This document shows positions 43,120-55,369 of a stretch of DNA of 64,000 nt, one piece after another. Under the pieces are notes generated by a model. It was not told the origin of the DNA. It was given only the letters and a program-made list of their open reading frames with translations, and made no database searches. The position numbers were made by a program, and so were the translations under genes. The stretch is from Papio anubis (taxonomy: Eukaryota; Chordata; Mammalia; Primates; Cercopithecidae), in NCBI RefSeq assembly GCF_008728515.1, contig NC_044976.1, positions 33,937,376 through 34,001,375 of the forward strand, in the 5' to 3' direction. Numbering within the stretch: the stretch's first letter is position 1; the number at the start of each line of letters is the position of its first letter.

Positions 43120-43330
43120 CCCATCAAATGTGGAGGGCTAATGTTTGTTGAAGCCTTACTCAGTGACAGAAACAGTTGCAAGGATTTTATAAGTGTTATC
43201 TTATTTAATCTTCAGAGTAAACTTGTAGGTAATATTATTATCTCTTTCTTAGAAGATGAGAAAACCAAACTTTTAAAAGGCTAGAAACTGGTAGAGCTAA
43301 TTTTCAGACTCGAGGTGACTTCAGAGTTCA
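43120..43330 (+). mobile_element. MIR/L2-like fragment
   Basis: AAGTGTTATCTTATTTAATC ... GATGAGAAAACCAAAC ... GGTAGAGCTAATTTTC fits an ancient SINE/LINE tail. Confidence 0.5.
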
Positions 43331-43502
43331 TACCCCTCAGAGAGACCCTGCCTGAGCATCCTCTGTGTTCTCCCTCCTCCTGTGCTGCTTTCCCTGCTAA
43401 CACTTCCCTTTGCCTGAAATTTTATTTATATCTATTTGTCTGTTGTTATTCCAAGAGGACAGGCACTTTGTTTTCTTTGCCTCTGTATCTTTGCAACCTA
43501 GA

Positions 43503-43975
43503 ATTATCTTTCTTAAACTTGAGCATGCATCAGAATAATCTGAAAGGCTGGTAAAAACAGCGATTGTTGGGTCCTAGTGCCAAAGTTTCTGATTCAGTAT
43601 ATCTGAAGTGGGGTCCAGGAATGTATACTTCTTTCTTTCCTTTTTTTCTCGCTGAGTGCAGTGGAATGATCACAGCTCATTGCAGCCTCAACCTCCCAGG
43701 CTCAAGCAGCGCTTCCACCTCAGCCTCCCAAGTGGCTGGGACTATAGGTGTGCACCACCATGCCCAGCTAATTTTTTATTTTGTAGAAAAGGGGTGTTAC
43801 CATGTTGCCCAAGCTGGTCTCAGACTCTTGGACTCAAGCAATCTGCATGTCTCAGCCTCGCAAAGTGCTGGGATTATGGGCATGAACCACCATGCCCCAC
43901 AGGAATGTATATTTCTAACAAATTCCCTGGTGATGCTGGTGTTGCTGATCTGGAGACCACACTTTGAGAACAAAG
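43503..43975 (-). mobile_element. MER5A split by an Alu
   Basis: Antisense MER5A pieces 43503-43635 and 43903-43975. AGGAATGTATAYTTCT is duplicated on both sides of the Alu at 43637-43902. Confidence 0.85.
43637..43902 (-). mobile_element. Alu inside MER5A
   Basis: J-like, missing the first 25 bp of the antisense head. Confidence 0.9.
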
Positions 43976-44052
43976 GGCTTAGAACATCCCAGGTTCAAGG
44001 TAGGAAAACTGATGAATATTTGTTGAACTAATTAATTCATTCACTTGACAAC

Positions 44053-44343
44053 CTTTTTTTTTGAGACGGAGTCTCACCCTGTCGCCCAGGCTGGAGGGCA
44101 GTGGCACAATCTCAGCTCACTGCAAGCTCCGCCTCCCGGGTTCATGCCATTCTTCTGCCTCAGCCTCCCGAGTAGCTGGGACCACAAGCGACCACCACCA
44201 CACCCGGCTAATTTTTTGTATTTTTAGTAGAGATGGGGTTTCACTGTGTTCGCCAGGATGGTCTCGATCTCCTGACCTCGTGATCCGCCCGCTACAGCCT
44301 CCCAAAGTGCTGGGGTTACAGGCGTGAGCCACCACTCCTAGCC
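44053..44343 (-). mobile_element. AluY
   Basis: Target duplication TTGACAACYT. Confidence 0.95.
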
Positions 44344-44640
44344 AACAATTTGACAACTTCTTGAGCTCCCTCTGAAAGTGAATAAATAAATAACATTCCT
44401 TATATTAGTATTTTAAAATATCTTTGGGGAGCACCTCTTCACTCATCACAGAAGCTAAGAGAGAAAGCTCCAATTTGAACAATGGGTGGACAGGGGTAAG
44501 CTAGGAAAGGAAAACCTTTTATTCATTTTTTATTGTGATAAAACATATATAACAGAAAATTTACAATCTTAATCATTTTAAAGTATGGAGTTCAGAAGTA
44601 CATTCAAATTATTATGTAACCATTCTTCAGAATTCTTTTC

Positions 44641-44779
44641 TTTTTTTCTTTCTTTTTTTTTTTTTTTTTTTTGAGACGGAGTCTGGCTCTGTCGCCCAGG
44701 CTGGAGTGCAGTGGCCGGATCTCAGCTCACTGCAAGCCCCGCCTCCCGGGTTCACGCCATTCTCCTGCCTCAGCCTCCC
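44641..44779 (-). mobile_element. Truncated young AluY
   Basis: Monkey-type GGCCGGATCTCAGC; cut at CTCAGCCTCCC by the next Alu and not resumed. Confidence 0.9.
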
Positions 44780-45079
44780 TTTTTTTTTTTTTTTTTAAAT
44801 GGAGTTTTGCTCTTGTTGCCTAGGCTGGAGTGCAGTGGTGCTATCTTGGCCCACTGCAACCTCTGCCTCCTGGGTTCAAGCAATTATCCTGCCTCAGCCT
44901 TCCAAGTAGCTGGGATTACAGGCTCCCACCACCATGCTCGGCTACTTTTTTGTATTTTTAGGAGAGATGGGGTTTCACCATGTTGGCCAGGCTGGTCTCG
45001 CATTCCTACCTCAAGTGATCCACCCACCTCGGCCTCCCAAAGCGCTGAGATTACAGCTGTGACCTAACGTGCCTGGCCT
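44780..45079 (-). mobile_element. Alu joined to truncated AluY
   Basis: Full copy. The pair together is flanked by AGAAYTCTTTTC, suggesting recombination between two Alus. Confidence 0.92.
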
Positions 45080-45478
45080 AGAACTCTTTTCATCTTGCAA
45101 AACTGAAACTCTATGCCCATTAAACAACAATTTCTCATTCCTCCCATCCCCAGGAAACCTTTTATTTTACACATTTTACACATTAACTTGTGCCAAGATA
45201 AAGTGAGTCGGTATTTAGAATTAGCAACCTGTATTCTCAATTTTGGTGAATGGAACCATAATCTACTCACCAGTTCAGAAACCTGTGAATCACCTTGACC
45301 TCTCTGTCCTTTCATTATTGTAGTCATCCAACAATCCTTGTTTATCAAGTTGATAAGTGGCAACCAAGGAAACATCTGGAGTGCTGGCTTTACGGGGATT
45401 AGTCTGAACCTGTCCCATAGAGGGCTTCATGAACTTAAGTAAGCAATGTAGTTTCTCAGAAACTTGTTCTTTTTTGGA

Positions 45479-45771
45479 GGTTGGGCACAGTGGCTCATGC
45501 CTGTAATCCCAGCATTTAGGGAGACCGAGGCAGTCAGATCACTTGAGGCCAGAAATTCAAGACCAGCCTGGCCAACGTGGTGAAACCCTGACTCTACTAA
45601 AAATACAAAAATTAGCTGGGCGTGGTGGCAGGCACCTGTCGTCCCAGCTACTTGGGAGGCTGAGGCAGGAGAATTGGTTGGACTTAGGAGGCGGAGGTTG
45701 CAGTGAGCTCAGATCATGCCACTGCACTCCAGCCTGGGTGAGAGAGTGAGACTCTGTTTCAGAAAAAGAAA
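45479..45771 (+). mobile_element. Alu
   Basis: Target duplication AAACTTGTTCTT. 45780-46425 after it shows no recognised element. Confidence 0.94.
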
Positions 45772-46425
45772 AGAAACTTGTTCTTCTTTTTTGTAACTAG
45801 AAAACACTGGATGAGAGCATGATTCTCAAGTAGGTTTAATGGGCAGGGCACCAGGAAGTATAGCACTTCATAGGAAGCATTTTGCAATACTGATGCTATT
45901 AATCTGGTCGTTCGAATGAGGAAACATTTTAACTAGTAGGATATATTATTATATCACAAAAAGAAAGTTAAAAAGCAATTCTCACATTACAAGTCTGGGG
46001 AAAAATCAGCCATGGAACTTAACATGCTCAGCCAATTCTAAAAGTGCTCTATTTATACGTGCTCCTTGGCAGACAAAAGCAGAAACCAAAGGCTTAAGAA
46101 AGTTTGGAGGAAGATAATTGACTGAATTGTGTCTTTTATTTCTTTTTCTGCAAATTGAGGAAGGATACCATGTTACATTTTTAGTACTGCTATTCCTCTG
46201 GAGTAAAGTTTGAGAACTACCTGCTTTTCCAAAGTCCTGGGCCTCCAAATTACCTTTGTCCCTGGAGAAACACTGCCACTGTGTGGTAGACCTTGGTTAT
46301 GCCACTCTATCCTAAAACCATTTGAGACGTAGGGGTCATTTTAAGATTTATTCAAGTTATTTAAATGTTCCTATGGTAGGGTAAAATAGCCGCATCTCCC
46401 AATATCTTATTTTAAAAATAATTTT

Positions 46426-46705
46426 GGCCAGGTGCGGTGGCTCACGCCTGTAATCCCAGCACTTTGGGAGGCCGAGGCTGGTAGATTGTCTGTGGTCAGG
46501 AGTTCGCGACCAGCCTGGGCAACACAGTGAAACCCCGTCTCTACTAAAAATACAAAAAGAAAATTAGCCGGGCGTGTCAGCGTGGCGGCTGAGGCAGGAA
46601 AATCGCTTGAACCCGTGAGGCAGAGGTTGCAGTGAGCCGAGATCGCGCCACTGCACTCCAGCCTGGGCGACGGAGTGAGACTGTCTCAAAAAAAAAAAAA
46701 AAAAA
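46426..46705 (+). mobile_element. Alu with internal deletion
   Basis: Missing about 20 bp near 46575. Confidence 0.94.
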
Positions 46706-46805
46706 GTCATTCCATACAGTTATGAAGCTTCTCTTAGAGAGTACCCTGCTTGAAGGTCAGAGCTGTTTTTCTTGTTTATCATAGTAGCCTCTGACTTTTA
46801 AAATG

Positions 46806-47180
46806 GTACAGGGCCTCGGTGCAGTGGCTCAGCTTGTAATCCCAGCACTTTGGGAAGGCTGAGGCAGGTGGATCACTTGAGGCCAGGAGTTCAACCAGAA
46901 TAAGAGGAGTTAGACCACTTGTTTAAGTGGGAGATTATGGGAACCTGAACTAGATCAATGGTAGTAACAATGGAGAGAAGAGGATGGTGAAACTCTGTCT
47001 CTACCAAAAATGCGAACATTAGTCCAGTGTGGCGGCACACGCCTGTAATCCCAGCTACCCTGGAGGCTGACAGGCAAGAATCACTTGAACCCAGGAGTCA
47101 GAGGTTGCAGTGAGCCAAGATTGCGCCACTGCACTCCAGCCTGGGCAACAGACTGAAACTCTGTCTCAAAAAATAAAAAT
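46806..47180 (+). mobile_element. Alu carrying a 91-bp filler
   Basis: Normal Alu except for 46895-46985, which is not Alu. Confidence 0.9.
46895..46985 (+). repeat. 91-bp foreign segment inside an Alu
   Basis: Replaces about 18 bp of the Alu middle. Positions 46912-46986 match 49222-49297 directly, with about 5 mismatches in 77 bp. Confidence 0.85.
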
Positions 47181-47182
47181 AC

Positions 47183-47482
47183 ACTGGGCACGGTGGTTCA
47201 TGCCTGTTATCCCAGCACTTTGGGAGGCCGAGCAGGTGGATCACTTGAGGCCAGGAGTTTGAAACCAGCCTGGCCAACATGGTGAAACCCCGTCTCTGCT
47301 AAAAGTACAAAAATTAGCCGGGTGTGGTAGCAGGCACCTGTAATCCCAGTTACTTGGGGAGTCTGAGGCAGGAGAATCGCTTGAACCTGGGAGGCAGAGG
47401 CTGCAGTAAGCCGAGATATCGCCACTGCACTCCAGCCTGCGTAGCAGAGTGAGACTTGGTCTCAAAAAAAAAAAAAAAAAAG
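47183..47482 (+). mobile_element. Alu
   Basis: Full-length with an (AAAG)n tail. Confidence 0.94.
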
Positions 47483-47541
47483 AAAGAAAGAAAAGAAAAA
47501 GAAAAGAAATATAATAATAGAATAAAGTAAAATGGCACAAG

Positions 47542-48098
47542 GCTGGGCACAATGGCTCATGCCTGTAATTCCAGCACTTTGGGAGGCTGAGACAGGAGGA
47601 TGACTTGATCTCAGAAGTTCAAGACCAGCCTGAGCAACATAGTGAGACCTCATCGTTACTAAAAAAATTTTTTTTTAAATTAGCTTAAGGCCGAGGTGGG
47701 CGGATCACGAGGTCAGGAAATCCAGATTATCCTGGCCAAAACGGTGAAACCCCATCTCTGCTGAAAATACAAAAAATTAGCTGGGCGTGGTGGCACACGC
47801 CTGTAATCCCAGCTACTCAGGAGGCTGAGGCAGGAGAATCGCTTGAACCCCGGAGGTGGAGGTTGCAGTGAGCCAAGATCATGCCACTGCACTCCAGCCT
47901 GGGCAACAGAGTGAGACTCCGTCTCAAAAAAAAAAAAAAAAAAAATTAGCTGAGAGTGGTGACGAGCGCCTGTGGTCCCAGCCACTCAGGAAGCTGAAGT
48001 GGGAAGATCGCTTGAGCCTGAGGCTGTAATGAGCCATGATCGCACCACTGCAGTCCAGCCTGGGCAACAGCAGAGCGAGACCCTGACTCAATTTTTTT
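47542..48098 (+). mobile_element. Alu split by a 5'-truncated Alu
   Basis: Host pieces 47542-47687 and 47944-48098; AAATTAGCT is duplicated around the insert. Confidence 0.92.
47688..47943 (+). mobile_element. 5'-truncated Alu nested in Alu
   Basis: Begins at AAGGCCGAGGTGGGCGG, lacking the first 40 bp or so. Confidence 0.92.
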
Positions 48099-48150
48099 TT
48101 AAAAGGTATATGGCCTGAAATATAGTGGGTGCTTAATAAATAATTGTTGA

Positions 48151-48432
48151 AGCCAAGTGCAGTGGCTCACACCTGTAATCCCAGCACTTTGGGAGGCCAA
48201 GGCAGGTGGATCCCAAGGTCAGGAGTTCAAGATCAACCTAGCCAAGGTGGTGAAACTCCGTCTCTACTAAAAATACAAAAAATTAGCCAGGCATGGTGGT
48301 GGGCACCTGTAATCCCAGCTACTTGGGAGGCTGAGGCAGAGAATTGCTTGAACCCGGGAGGCAGAGGTTGCCAAGATCACACCACAGCACTCCAGCCTGG
48401 GCAATAGAGTGAGATTCGTCTTAAAAAAGGAA
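48151..48432 (+). mobile_element. Alu
   Basis: Target duplication TAAATAATTGTTGAA. Confidence 0.94.
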
Positions 48433-48609
48433 TAATTAAATAATAAATAATTGTTGAATAAGTGGTTAAAATACTGGGGACTAAAAAACAAAAAAAATGC
48501 TAAGACCTTTTCCCAAGGTATAACAGCACATGCACACACCATCAGCTAGTCTGTGTGCAGAAGCTCCCTTACCACGACACTGGGCAAATCTGAAGTATCT
48601 ATAAAATAT

Positions 48610-49410
48610 TGATCCACTTGAGCACCTATTTTAAGCCTGTACTAGATACAAAGAATATAAAGACAAATAAAATACAATCTTGTTCTCAGAGAGCTTCCCA
48701 CTGCAGTCAGAGACAGGCAAGCAAACAAGCACGTGCGACATGGAAGTGTGTACAGGTAGCTGTGGGAGGGAGCTACTTGTCCTTGAGGGAGGGACAACTG
48801 ACCATGCCTGGGGTAAGTCAGTGGGGAGATGACTCCTAAACTGAGTTTCTAAGATGAATTGAAGTTCTCCAGGCTGGTACAGGGAGGAGAAGGCATTCCA
48901 GGTATGTGAAGGGGCTTGAAAAAACATGTTGTGTTTGAGAAACTAAAAGTAGGTCAGTGTGACAAGAGCATGGTGTGGAGGTGTGGCCAGAATAAAGGCT
49001 AAACATGTTATGAAGAGGTTAGGTAATGAAGGTTAAACCAGGAACAAAAGGTCTGGAATGCTATGCCTAAAATTTTAGCTTTTAGACAGTATGAACGGAA
49101 CAGATGGGGTGTGGGGAGGGGTTTTGTTAAGGAGAGTGATATGACCAGATATATGCCTGAGAAAGATTATTCTAGCAGCATATGAAGCATGGATTGGAAA
49201 GGGATTAGACTGGAGGCAGGAAGACCAGTTGTCTAAGTGGGAGATTATGGAAACCTGAACTAGGTCAATGGTAGTAACAATGGAGAGGAGAGGATGGATT
49301 GGAAAAAGAGGCAAAGTTGACAGAGCTTGATGGATGATTAACCTCGAGGGGAGCGGGACAGTGGAGCCGATGTGACTCCAGTGACACCCACATTTCTGGA
49401 CTGGTGAGTG
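48610..49410. mobile_element. L2-like LINE, antisense ORF2
   Basis: Long, collinear with the remembered L2 antisense consensus: GAAGGCATTCCAGGTATG, GAGAGTGATATGACCAGAT, ACTGGAGGCAGGAAGACCAG. Confidence 0.65.
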
Positions 49411-49687
49411 ATGGATTGTGATGCCATTCACCAAAATTAAGAGTGCAGGTCACTAATTCCAAATACAGACTCACTTTAACTTGGTGCAAATTAATGTGTA
49501 GAATGAAAGATTTCTCCTTCCTCACTCTCCCCTGTCTACTCATTGTCCAAATTGGAGTCACTTCTGGTGACTAAAGAGGTGGTCCCCAGGCTCAGCCTTT
49601 CTCTCCATTCTGTTTCCAAACTGCTATCCCTACAGCACCCCAAACCCGAACTCTTTTGTATTCCATTCACATATTTTCTTTTCTTTC

Positions 49688-49984
49688 TTTTTTTTTGTTG
49701 TTGTTGAGACAGTGTCTCGCTCTGTTGCCCAGGCTGGAGTACAGTGGTGCGATTTCAGCTCACTGCAACTTCTGGCTCCTGGGTTCAAGCGATTCTCCTG
49801 CCTCAGCATCCTGAATAGCTGGGACTACAGGTGCCCGACACCACGCCCAGCTAATTTTTTGTATTTTTATAGAGACAGGGTTTCACCATGTTAGCTAGGA
49901 TGATCTCGATCTCCTGACCTTGTGATCTGCCCGCCTTGGCCTCCCAAAGTGCTGGGATTACAGGCGTGAGCCACGGCGCCCGGC
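49688..49984 (-). mobile_element. Alu
   Basis: Target duplication ATTCACATATTTTCT. Confidence 0.95.
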
Positions 49985-50330
49985 CTCTATTCACATATTT
50001 TCTCTTCAATTCGCCTTTTCGCTACCTACCCAGGAAAAGTGAATACGAGAAATTCTTCTACCCTGCTGTGTTCATTTTTTTTTCTCAAGCTTTTTACTTC
50101 AGTTTTTGTAAAAACCCAAGTGTTTTCACGACTCCCACCTCCATTAAAGAAAGTTAATGGCTTGGTGGTGACAGTAGTGTTTATTTAGACATTAGCATCC
50201 CTAGCACTTGTCAATTATACTTCAATTACATATGCCTCAACCAGTCTTAAGAGACTATTCATTTATGTATGGTTGGGGAAAAAAAATTCTACCACATAAG
50301 GACAAACTGAGTCTGGTCCATTCCTACTTT

Positions 50331-50624
50331 TTTTTTTTTTTTTTTTTCCGAGACAGAGTTTCATGCTGTCGCCCAGGCTGGAGTGCAGTGGCGCGATCTC
50401 GGCTCACTGCAACCTTCGCCTGCCGGATTCTCCCGCCTCTGCCTCCCGAGTAGCTGGGACTACAGGCCCTGCCACCACACCCGGCTAATTTTTGTATTTT
50501 TAGTAGAGATGGGGTTTTGCCATATTGGCCAGGCTGGTCTTGAACGCCTGACCTCAGGTGACCTGCCCACCTCAGCCTCCCAAAGTGCTGGGATTACAGA
50601 TGTGAGCTACCACGCCAGGCCCAT
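50331..50624 (-). mobile_element. Alu
   Basis: Target duplication CCATTCCTAC. 50625-51540 beyond is partly L2-like (50985-51300) and has no gene. Confidence 0.95.
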
Positions 50625-51547
50625 TCCTACTGCTATTGCATTTCAGCTCCTGCTTATAGATTGGCTAATATTTGACCCCCTTCAGGAATGCCAGATAATT
50701 CAACTATACCTAGAAAGGTAGAGCCTTATGAGAATACAGTAACTCCTTCAAACACAATATAGTTGGGATAGAGGAACACTTAGGAACTTCTAAGACAGGA
50801 GGTGTTATTGGACAGACAATATAATTTTGTGCTTACTGTAGGCCCAAAGGATGGTTTTACCAGTGGTATTCAACCAGGGGATTTATCATGATTGTCAGAA
50901 TGGCCCAGACTCTATTGGCATTTTTGTGTAAGACCAAGGTTGCTAAATGTCAGCGAGAAACATTACAATAGGCAAAGAGGAAAAGGATAAGTATTTTAGG
51001 CAGAGAAAATAGAATGCATAAAAGCATGGAGACAGGAATGATACTAAGATACTAAGGGAGGTGTCCAACTAATGACTTTAGTGGGGACTAGTAGATGATG
51101 ATGGTAAGGAAAGTAGGGAATAAGATCTAAAGATTGTTTGTTTAAATCCAACTCAATAAGCATCTACAGAGTGTCTATTTGGAGCCTGAATATCTGCTAG
51201 ACTCATGAGATATCAGAGAAAACAAGACAAGTTACTTTTCTCTGAGGATAAAATATCATTACAAATAAATAAATTGTGGAGTAGATTGTGATGAGTGTTA
51301 TAGAAAAGATATGAGGTACTTGCTCCGGAAGCAGGATCATAGCAGACCTTGAATATGAAGAATAGAACTATAAGACATACAGTCATTCATTCACCACACA
51401 AACTTTTACTGAACATTGTAGTAGACTGAGAGAATAATCATGGCTGTGTCCTCTCCCTTTTTCAATGTGATTTTGCTGTACCTCCCATCTAATTCAACAT
51501 CTCTTAAATCTGGGCTGTCCTAGTTACTTGCATTAATAACAGAATAG

Positions 51548-51848
51548 GCTGAGTACAGTTGCTCATGCCTGTAAATCCAATACTTTAGGAGGCTGAGGTA
51601 GGTGGATAGCTTGAGCCCAGGAGTTCAAGACCAGTCTGGGCAACATAGCAAAACCCTATCTCTACAAAAAATACAAAATTTAGCTGGGGCTGGTGGTGCA
51701 TGCCTGTGGCCCCAGCTACTCAGAAGGGTGAGGTAGGAGGATCACCTGAGCCCGGTGAGGTCCAGCTACAGTAAGCCATGATTGCACCACTGCACTCCAG
51801 CCTAGGCAACACAGCAAGACCCTCTCTCCCACTCCCCGACCCCCCAAA
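51548..51848 (+). mobile_element. Alu, diverged
   Basis: Old full copy. Confidence 0.9.
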
Positions 51849-51876
51849 ATCAACAGAATGTATTGCAAGTAGCTTT

Positions 51877-52050
51877 GTACTGGGCACAGTGGCTCACGCC
51901 TGTAATCCCAGCTACTCAGGAGGCTGAGGTGGGAGGATCACTTGAGCCCAGGAGGTCAAGGAGCAGTGAGCTGTGATCACACCACTGCACTGCAGCCTGG
52001 GCTACAGAGTGAGACTGTCTCAACAATAACAACAACAACAAAAAGAAGGT
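51877..52050 (+). mobile_element. Alu with deleted left arm
   Basis: Joins the 5' end directly to the right arm; (AAC)n tail. Confidence 0.88.
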
Positions 52051-52135
52051 AGCATTGTATAGTTTCTGAGGCTAAACCTTAAGGGATTTTGCAGCTTTCA
52101 GTTTCATTATCTTAGAGCACTGCGGCCATTAATTT

Positions 52136-52437
52136 TTTTTTTTTTTTTTTTTTTGAGATGGAGTTTTGCTCTTGTTGCCCAGGCTGGAGTGTAATGGCAC
52201 GATCTCGGCTCACCGCAACCTCTGCCTCCTGAGTCCAAGCGATTCTCCTGCTTCAGCCTCCCAGGTAGCTGGAATTACAGGCATGTGCCACCACGTCTGG
52301 CTAATTTTGTATTTTTAGTAGAGATGGGGTTTCTCCATGTTGGTCAGGCTGGTCTCGAACTCCCAACCTCAGGCGATCTGCCCACCTCAGCCTCCCAAAG
52401 TGATGGGATTACAGGAGTGAGCCACCACGCCTGGCCT
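52136..52437 (-). mobile_element. Alu
   Basis: Flanks share GCGGCCATTA/TGTGGCCACTA. Confidence 0.95.
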
Positions 52438-52647
52438 GTGGCCACTATTTAAGAAACCAAGTTATCCCACTGAATGGGCCACATGGAAAAGAATCAAGAC
52501 ACCTCAGCCAACAGCTAATTGCCAGACATGACCATCCTGGATGACCCAGCCCCATTTAGCCACCAGATAAATACAACCATGTGAGTGACCAAACATGAGA
52601 CCAGGAGAACAATCAACCAGCTAAGCCCAGCCAAATTACAGAATCAT

Positions 52648-52942
52648 GGGCCGGGTTCTGTGGCCCACACCTGTAATCCCAGCACTTGGGAGGCCGAGGC
52701 GGGCAGAACACTTGAGGTCAGGAGTTCGAGACCAGCCTAGCCAACATGGGGAAACCCTGTCTCTACTAAAAATACAAAAATGAGCTGAGCGTGGTGGCAC
52801 ATGCCTATAGTCCCGGCTACTTGGGAAGCTGAGGCAGGAAAATTGCTTGAACCTGGGAGTTGAAGGTTGCGGTGAGCCAAGACAGCGCCACTGCACTCCA
52901 GCCTGGGTGACAGAGCAAGACTCCATCTCAAAAAAAAAAATA
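52648..52942 (+). mobile_element. Alu
   Basis: Target duplication AAATTACAGAATYA. Confidence 0.95.
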
Positions 52943-53089
52943 AATAAATTACAGAATTACGGGCTAATAAATGATTGTTTGTTGTTTAGTATGGTTTGTT
53001 ATGCAGTAATGCATAATTAAAAGAAGCTCCTATCAGGGGTTAGACATTGTTTGAATGAAGCCTTCCAAAAGTATTATTTAGCTGACACA

Positions 53090-53280
53090 AGAAACCTATA
53101 GAATGGGTAACTGTTATTATCCCTGTTTTTATAAATGGAAGCTGAGACCCAGAGTAGGAGAGAGGGTTTATTATTCAGAATCACAGAGCTAACTAATAGC
53201 TTAGCTGGGATTTGAATCTCATCTCTCTAACTCCAAGTCCAATGCTCTTTTCACTGCTCCAGGATGCTGCTTTGCTGTAA
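53090..53280 (-). mobile_element. MIR-type SINE
   Basis: GGAAGCTGAGACCCAGAG ... AATCACAGAGCTAACTAATAG ... GGGATTTGAATCTC. Confidence 0.7.
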
Positions 53281-53619
53281 TTACAGATGCATGACCCTAT
53301 TATCTTCTTAAAAGATAGATATCAACTCTTGTTAGGAATGCCAAGTTTTAGAAGGGTGTTGGATATAAGAGTTCCCAATATAAGAATATGTATTTGATCA
53401 ATAAGCCCAGATGCTACTAGTAATACTCAGAAAATCACCAAATGTAATGCCTGACACAATGATGCTATAATTTTTCCTTCTAATGGAACCAGATGAGACT
53501 TACATATTGTGACCATTAAATACGGTATGGTTATCACAGCCCCTCTGCCATTTCTTATATCTACATGTCTGTATTGAGAGAGACAGATAAACAAATGCAA
53601 ATGTCCTTCTTTTTTTCAT

Positions 53620-53902
53620 TTTTTTCTTTTTGAGACAGGGTTGCCCAGGCTGTAGTGCAGTGGCACGATGTCGGCTCACTACAACCTCCGCCTCCTGGGC
53701 TCAAGCCTGCCTCCCGCCTCAGCCTCCCAAGTAGCTGGGACTACAGGCATGCACCACTACATCTGACTAATTTTTGTGTTTTTTGTAGAGACGGGTGCTT
53801 ACCATGTTGCCCAGACTGGTCTCAAACTCTGAAGCTCAAGGGATCCTTCTCCCTCGGCCTCCCAAAATGCTGGGATTACAGCATGAGCCACTGCAATTGG
53901 CC
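53620..53902 (-). mobile_element. Alu with deletions
   Basis: Flanks share CAAATGCAAATGTCC / GCAAATGCCCTCC. 53280-53619 before it shows nothing recognised. Confidence 0.92.
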
Positions 53903-54097
53903 GCAAATGCCCTCCTTAAAGTTTCTTTATTTGGAAATCCTTCTTGCTTGTTTTGTTTTGTTGTTGTTTGTTTTTTTCCCCCAATATGAAAATCTTGTTT
54001 AATTGGGGTGCTTGGTCCATTTCCATTTCCATTTCCATTTAATACAATGTGCTTGGGTTTGTCTATCATAATATTTTTAAAAACCTTTTCTTTTTGA

Positions 54098-54700
54098 TTT
54101 TTTTTTTGAGATGGAGTTTCGCTCTTCTTTTCCAGGCTGGAGTGCAATGGTGCGATCTCAGCTCACCGCAACCTCTGCCTCCCGGGTTCAAGTGATTCTC
54201 CTGCCTCAGCCTCCTGAGTAGCTGGGATTACAGGCATGAACTACCACACCCAGCTAATTTTGTATTATTATTATTTTTTTTTTTTGAGATGTTGTTTTGC
54301 TCTTGTTGCTGAGGCTGGAGTGCAATGGCACGATCTTAGCTTACCTCAACCTCTGCCTCCTGGGTTCAAGCAATTCTCCTGCCTCAGCCTCCAAGTAGCT
54401 GGGATTGCAGGCATGCACCACCATGCCCAGCTAATTTTGTACTTTTAGTAGAGACGAGGTTTCTCCATATTGGTGAGGCTGGTCTTGAACTCCCAACCGC
54501 AGGTAATCCGCCTGCCTTGGCCTCCTAAAGTTCTGGGATTACAGGCGTGAGCCACCACACCCGGCTAAGTTTGCATTTTTAGTAGACACGGGGTTTCTCC
54601 ATGTTGGTCAGGCTGGTCTTGAACTCCCAAACTCAGGTGATCTGCCTGCCTCGGCCTCCCAAAGTGCTGGGATTACAGGCATGAGCCACCGCACCCAGAC
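54098..54700 (-). mobile_element. Alu split by an Alu
   Basis: Host pieces 54098-54272 and 54566-54700. Confidence 0.92.
54273..54565 (-). mobile_element. Alu nested in Alu
   Basis: Complete copy; flanks resemble TAATTTTGTATT/TAAGTTTGCATT. Confidence 0.92.
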
Positions 54701-54919
54701 TTTTTCTTTTTGATTTTTATGAATACATAATAGTTGTACATATTTATGGAGTACATGTGATATTTTGAGACAAGACTACAATGCGTAATAATCAAATCAG
54801 GATAATTAAGTCTATCTTCTTGGTATTTGTCTTCTCTTTGTTTCATCTGTTTCTCCTTTCCTGCCTTTTTTGGGTGAACTTAATATTCCACATATTTTCT
54901 CTATTGATTCTTAGCTACA

Positions 54920-55105
54920 CTTTTTTTGTTTTGTTTTGTTTTGTTTTGTTTTGTTTTGTTTTGTTTGAAACAGAGTCTCATTCTCTTGCCCAGGCTAAGC
55001 ATAATCCTGGCTCACTGCAGCCTCAACTTTCTGGGCTCAAGTGATCATCTTGGTTTAGCCTCCCAAAGTGCTGAGATTGCAGGTGTGAACCACCACATCC
55101 GGCCT
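54920..55105 (-). mobile_element. Alu fragment with (TTTTG)n
   Basis: Monomer-sized, tail of eight TTTTG units at about 54927-54966. Confidence 0.88.
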
Positions 55106-55142
55106 TACACCTCTTATAATAGCCATTTTAATTTATCATAGT

Positions 55143-55282
55143 CGGCTGGACGCAGTGGCTCACACCTGTAATCCCAGAACTTTGGGAGGCTGAGGCAGGA
55201 GGATCACTTGAGCCCAGGAGTTTGAGACCAGCCTGAGCAACATAGCTAGACCCTTTCTCTATGAAAAAAAAAAAAAAAACTT
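55143..55282 (+). mobile_element. Alu monomer (FLAM-like)
   Basis: Left arm plus poly(A). Confidence 0.88.
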
Positions 55283-55369
55283 GCCACAGTCTACTTTCAA
55301 ATAATACTGTGCTCCTTTATGAATAATATAAGAAACCTTACAGTGGTATTTTATTTACCTACCTCCTGT

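Larger units (their letters stand above)
44518..45162 (-). mobile_element. L1M 3' UTR-like fragment, split by Alus
   Basis: TTATTGTGATAAAACATA ... AGTACATTCAAATTATTATG then CTTGCAAAACTGAAACTC resembles the piece at 13160-13330. Confidence 0.7.
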
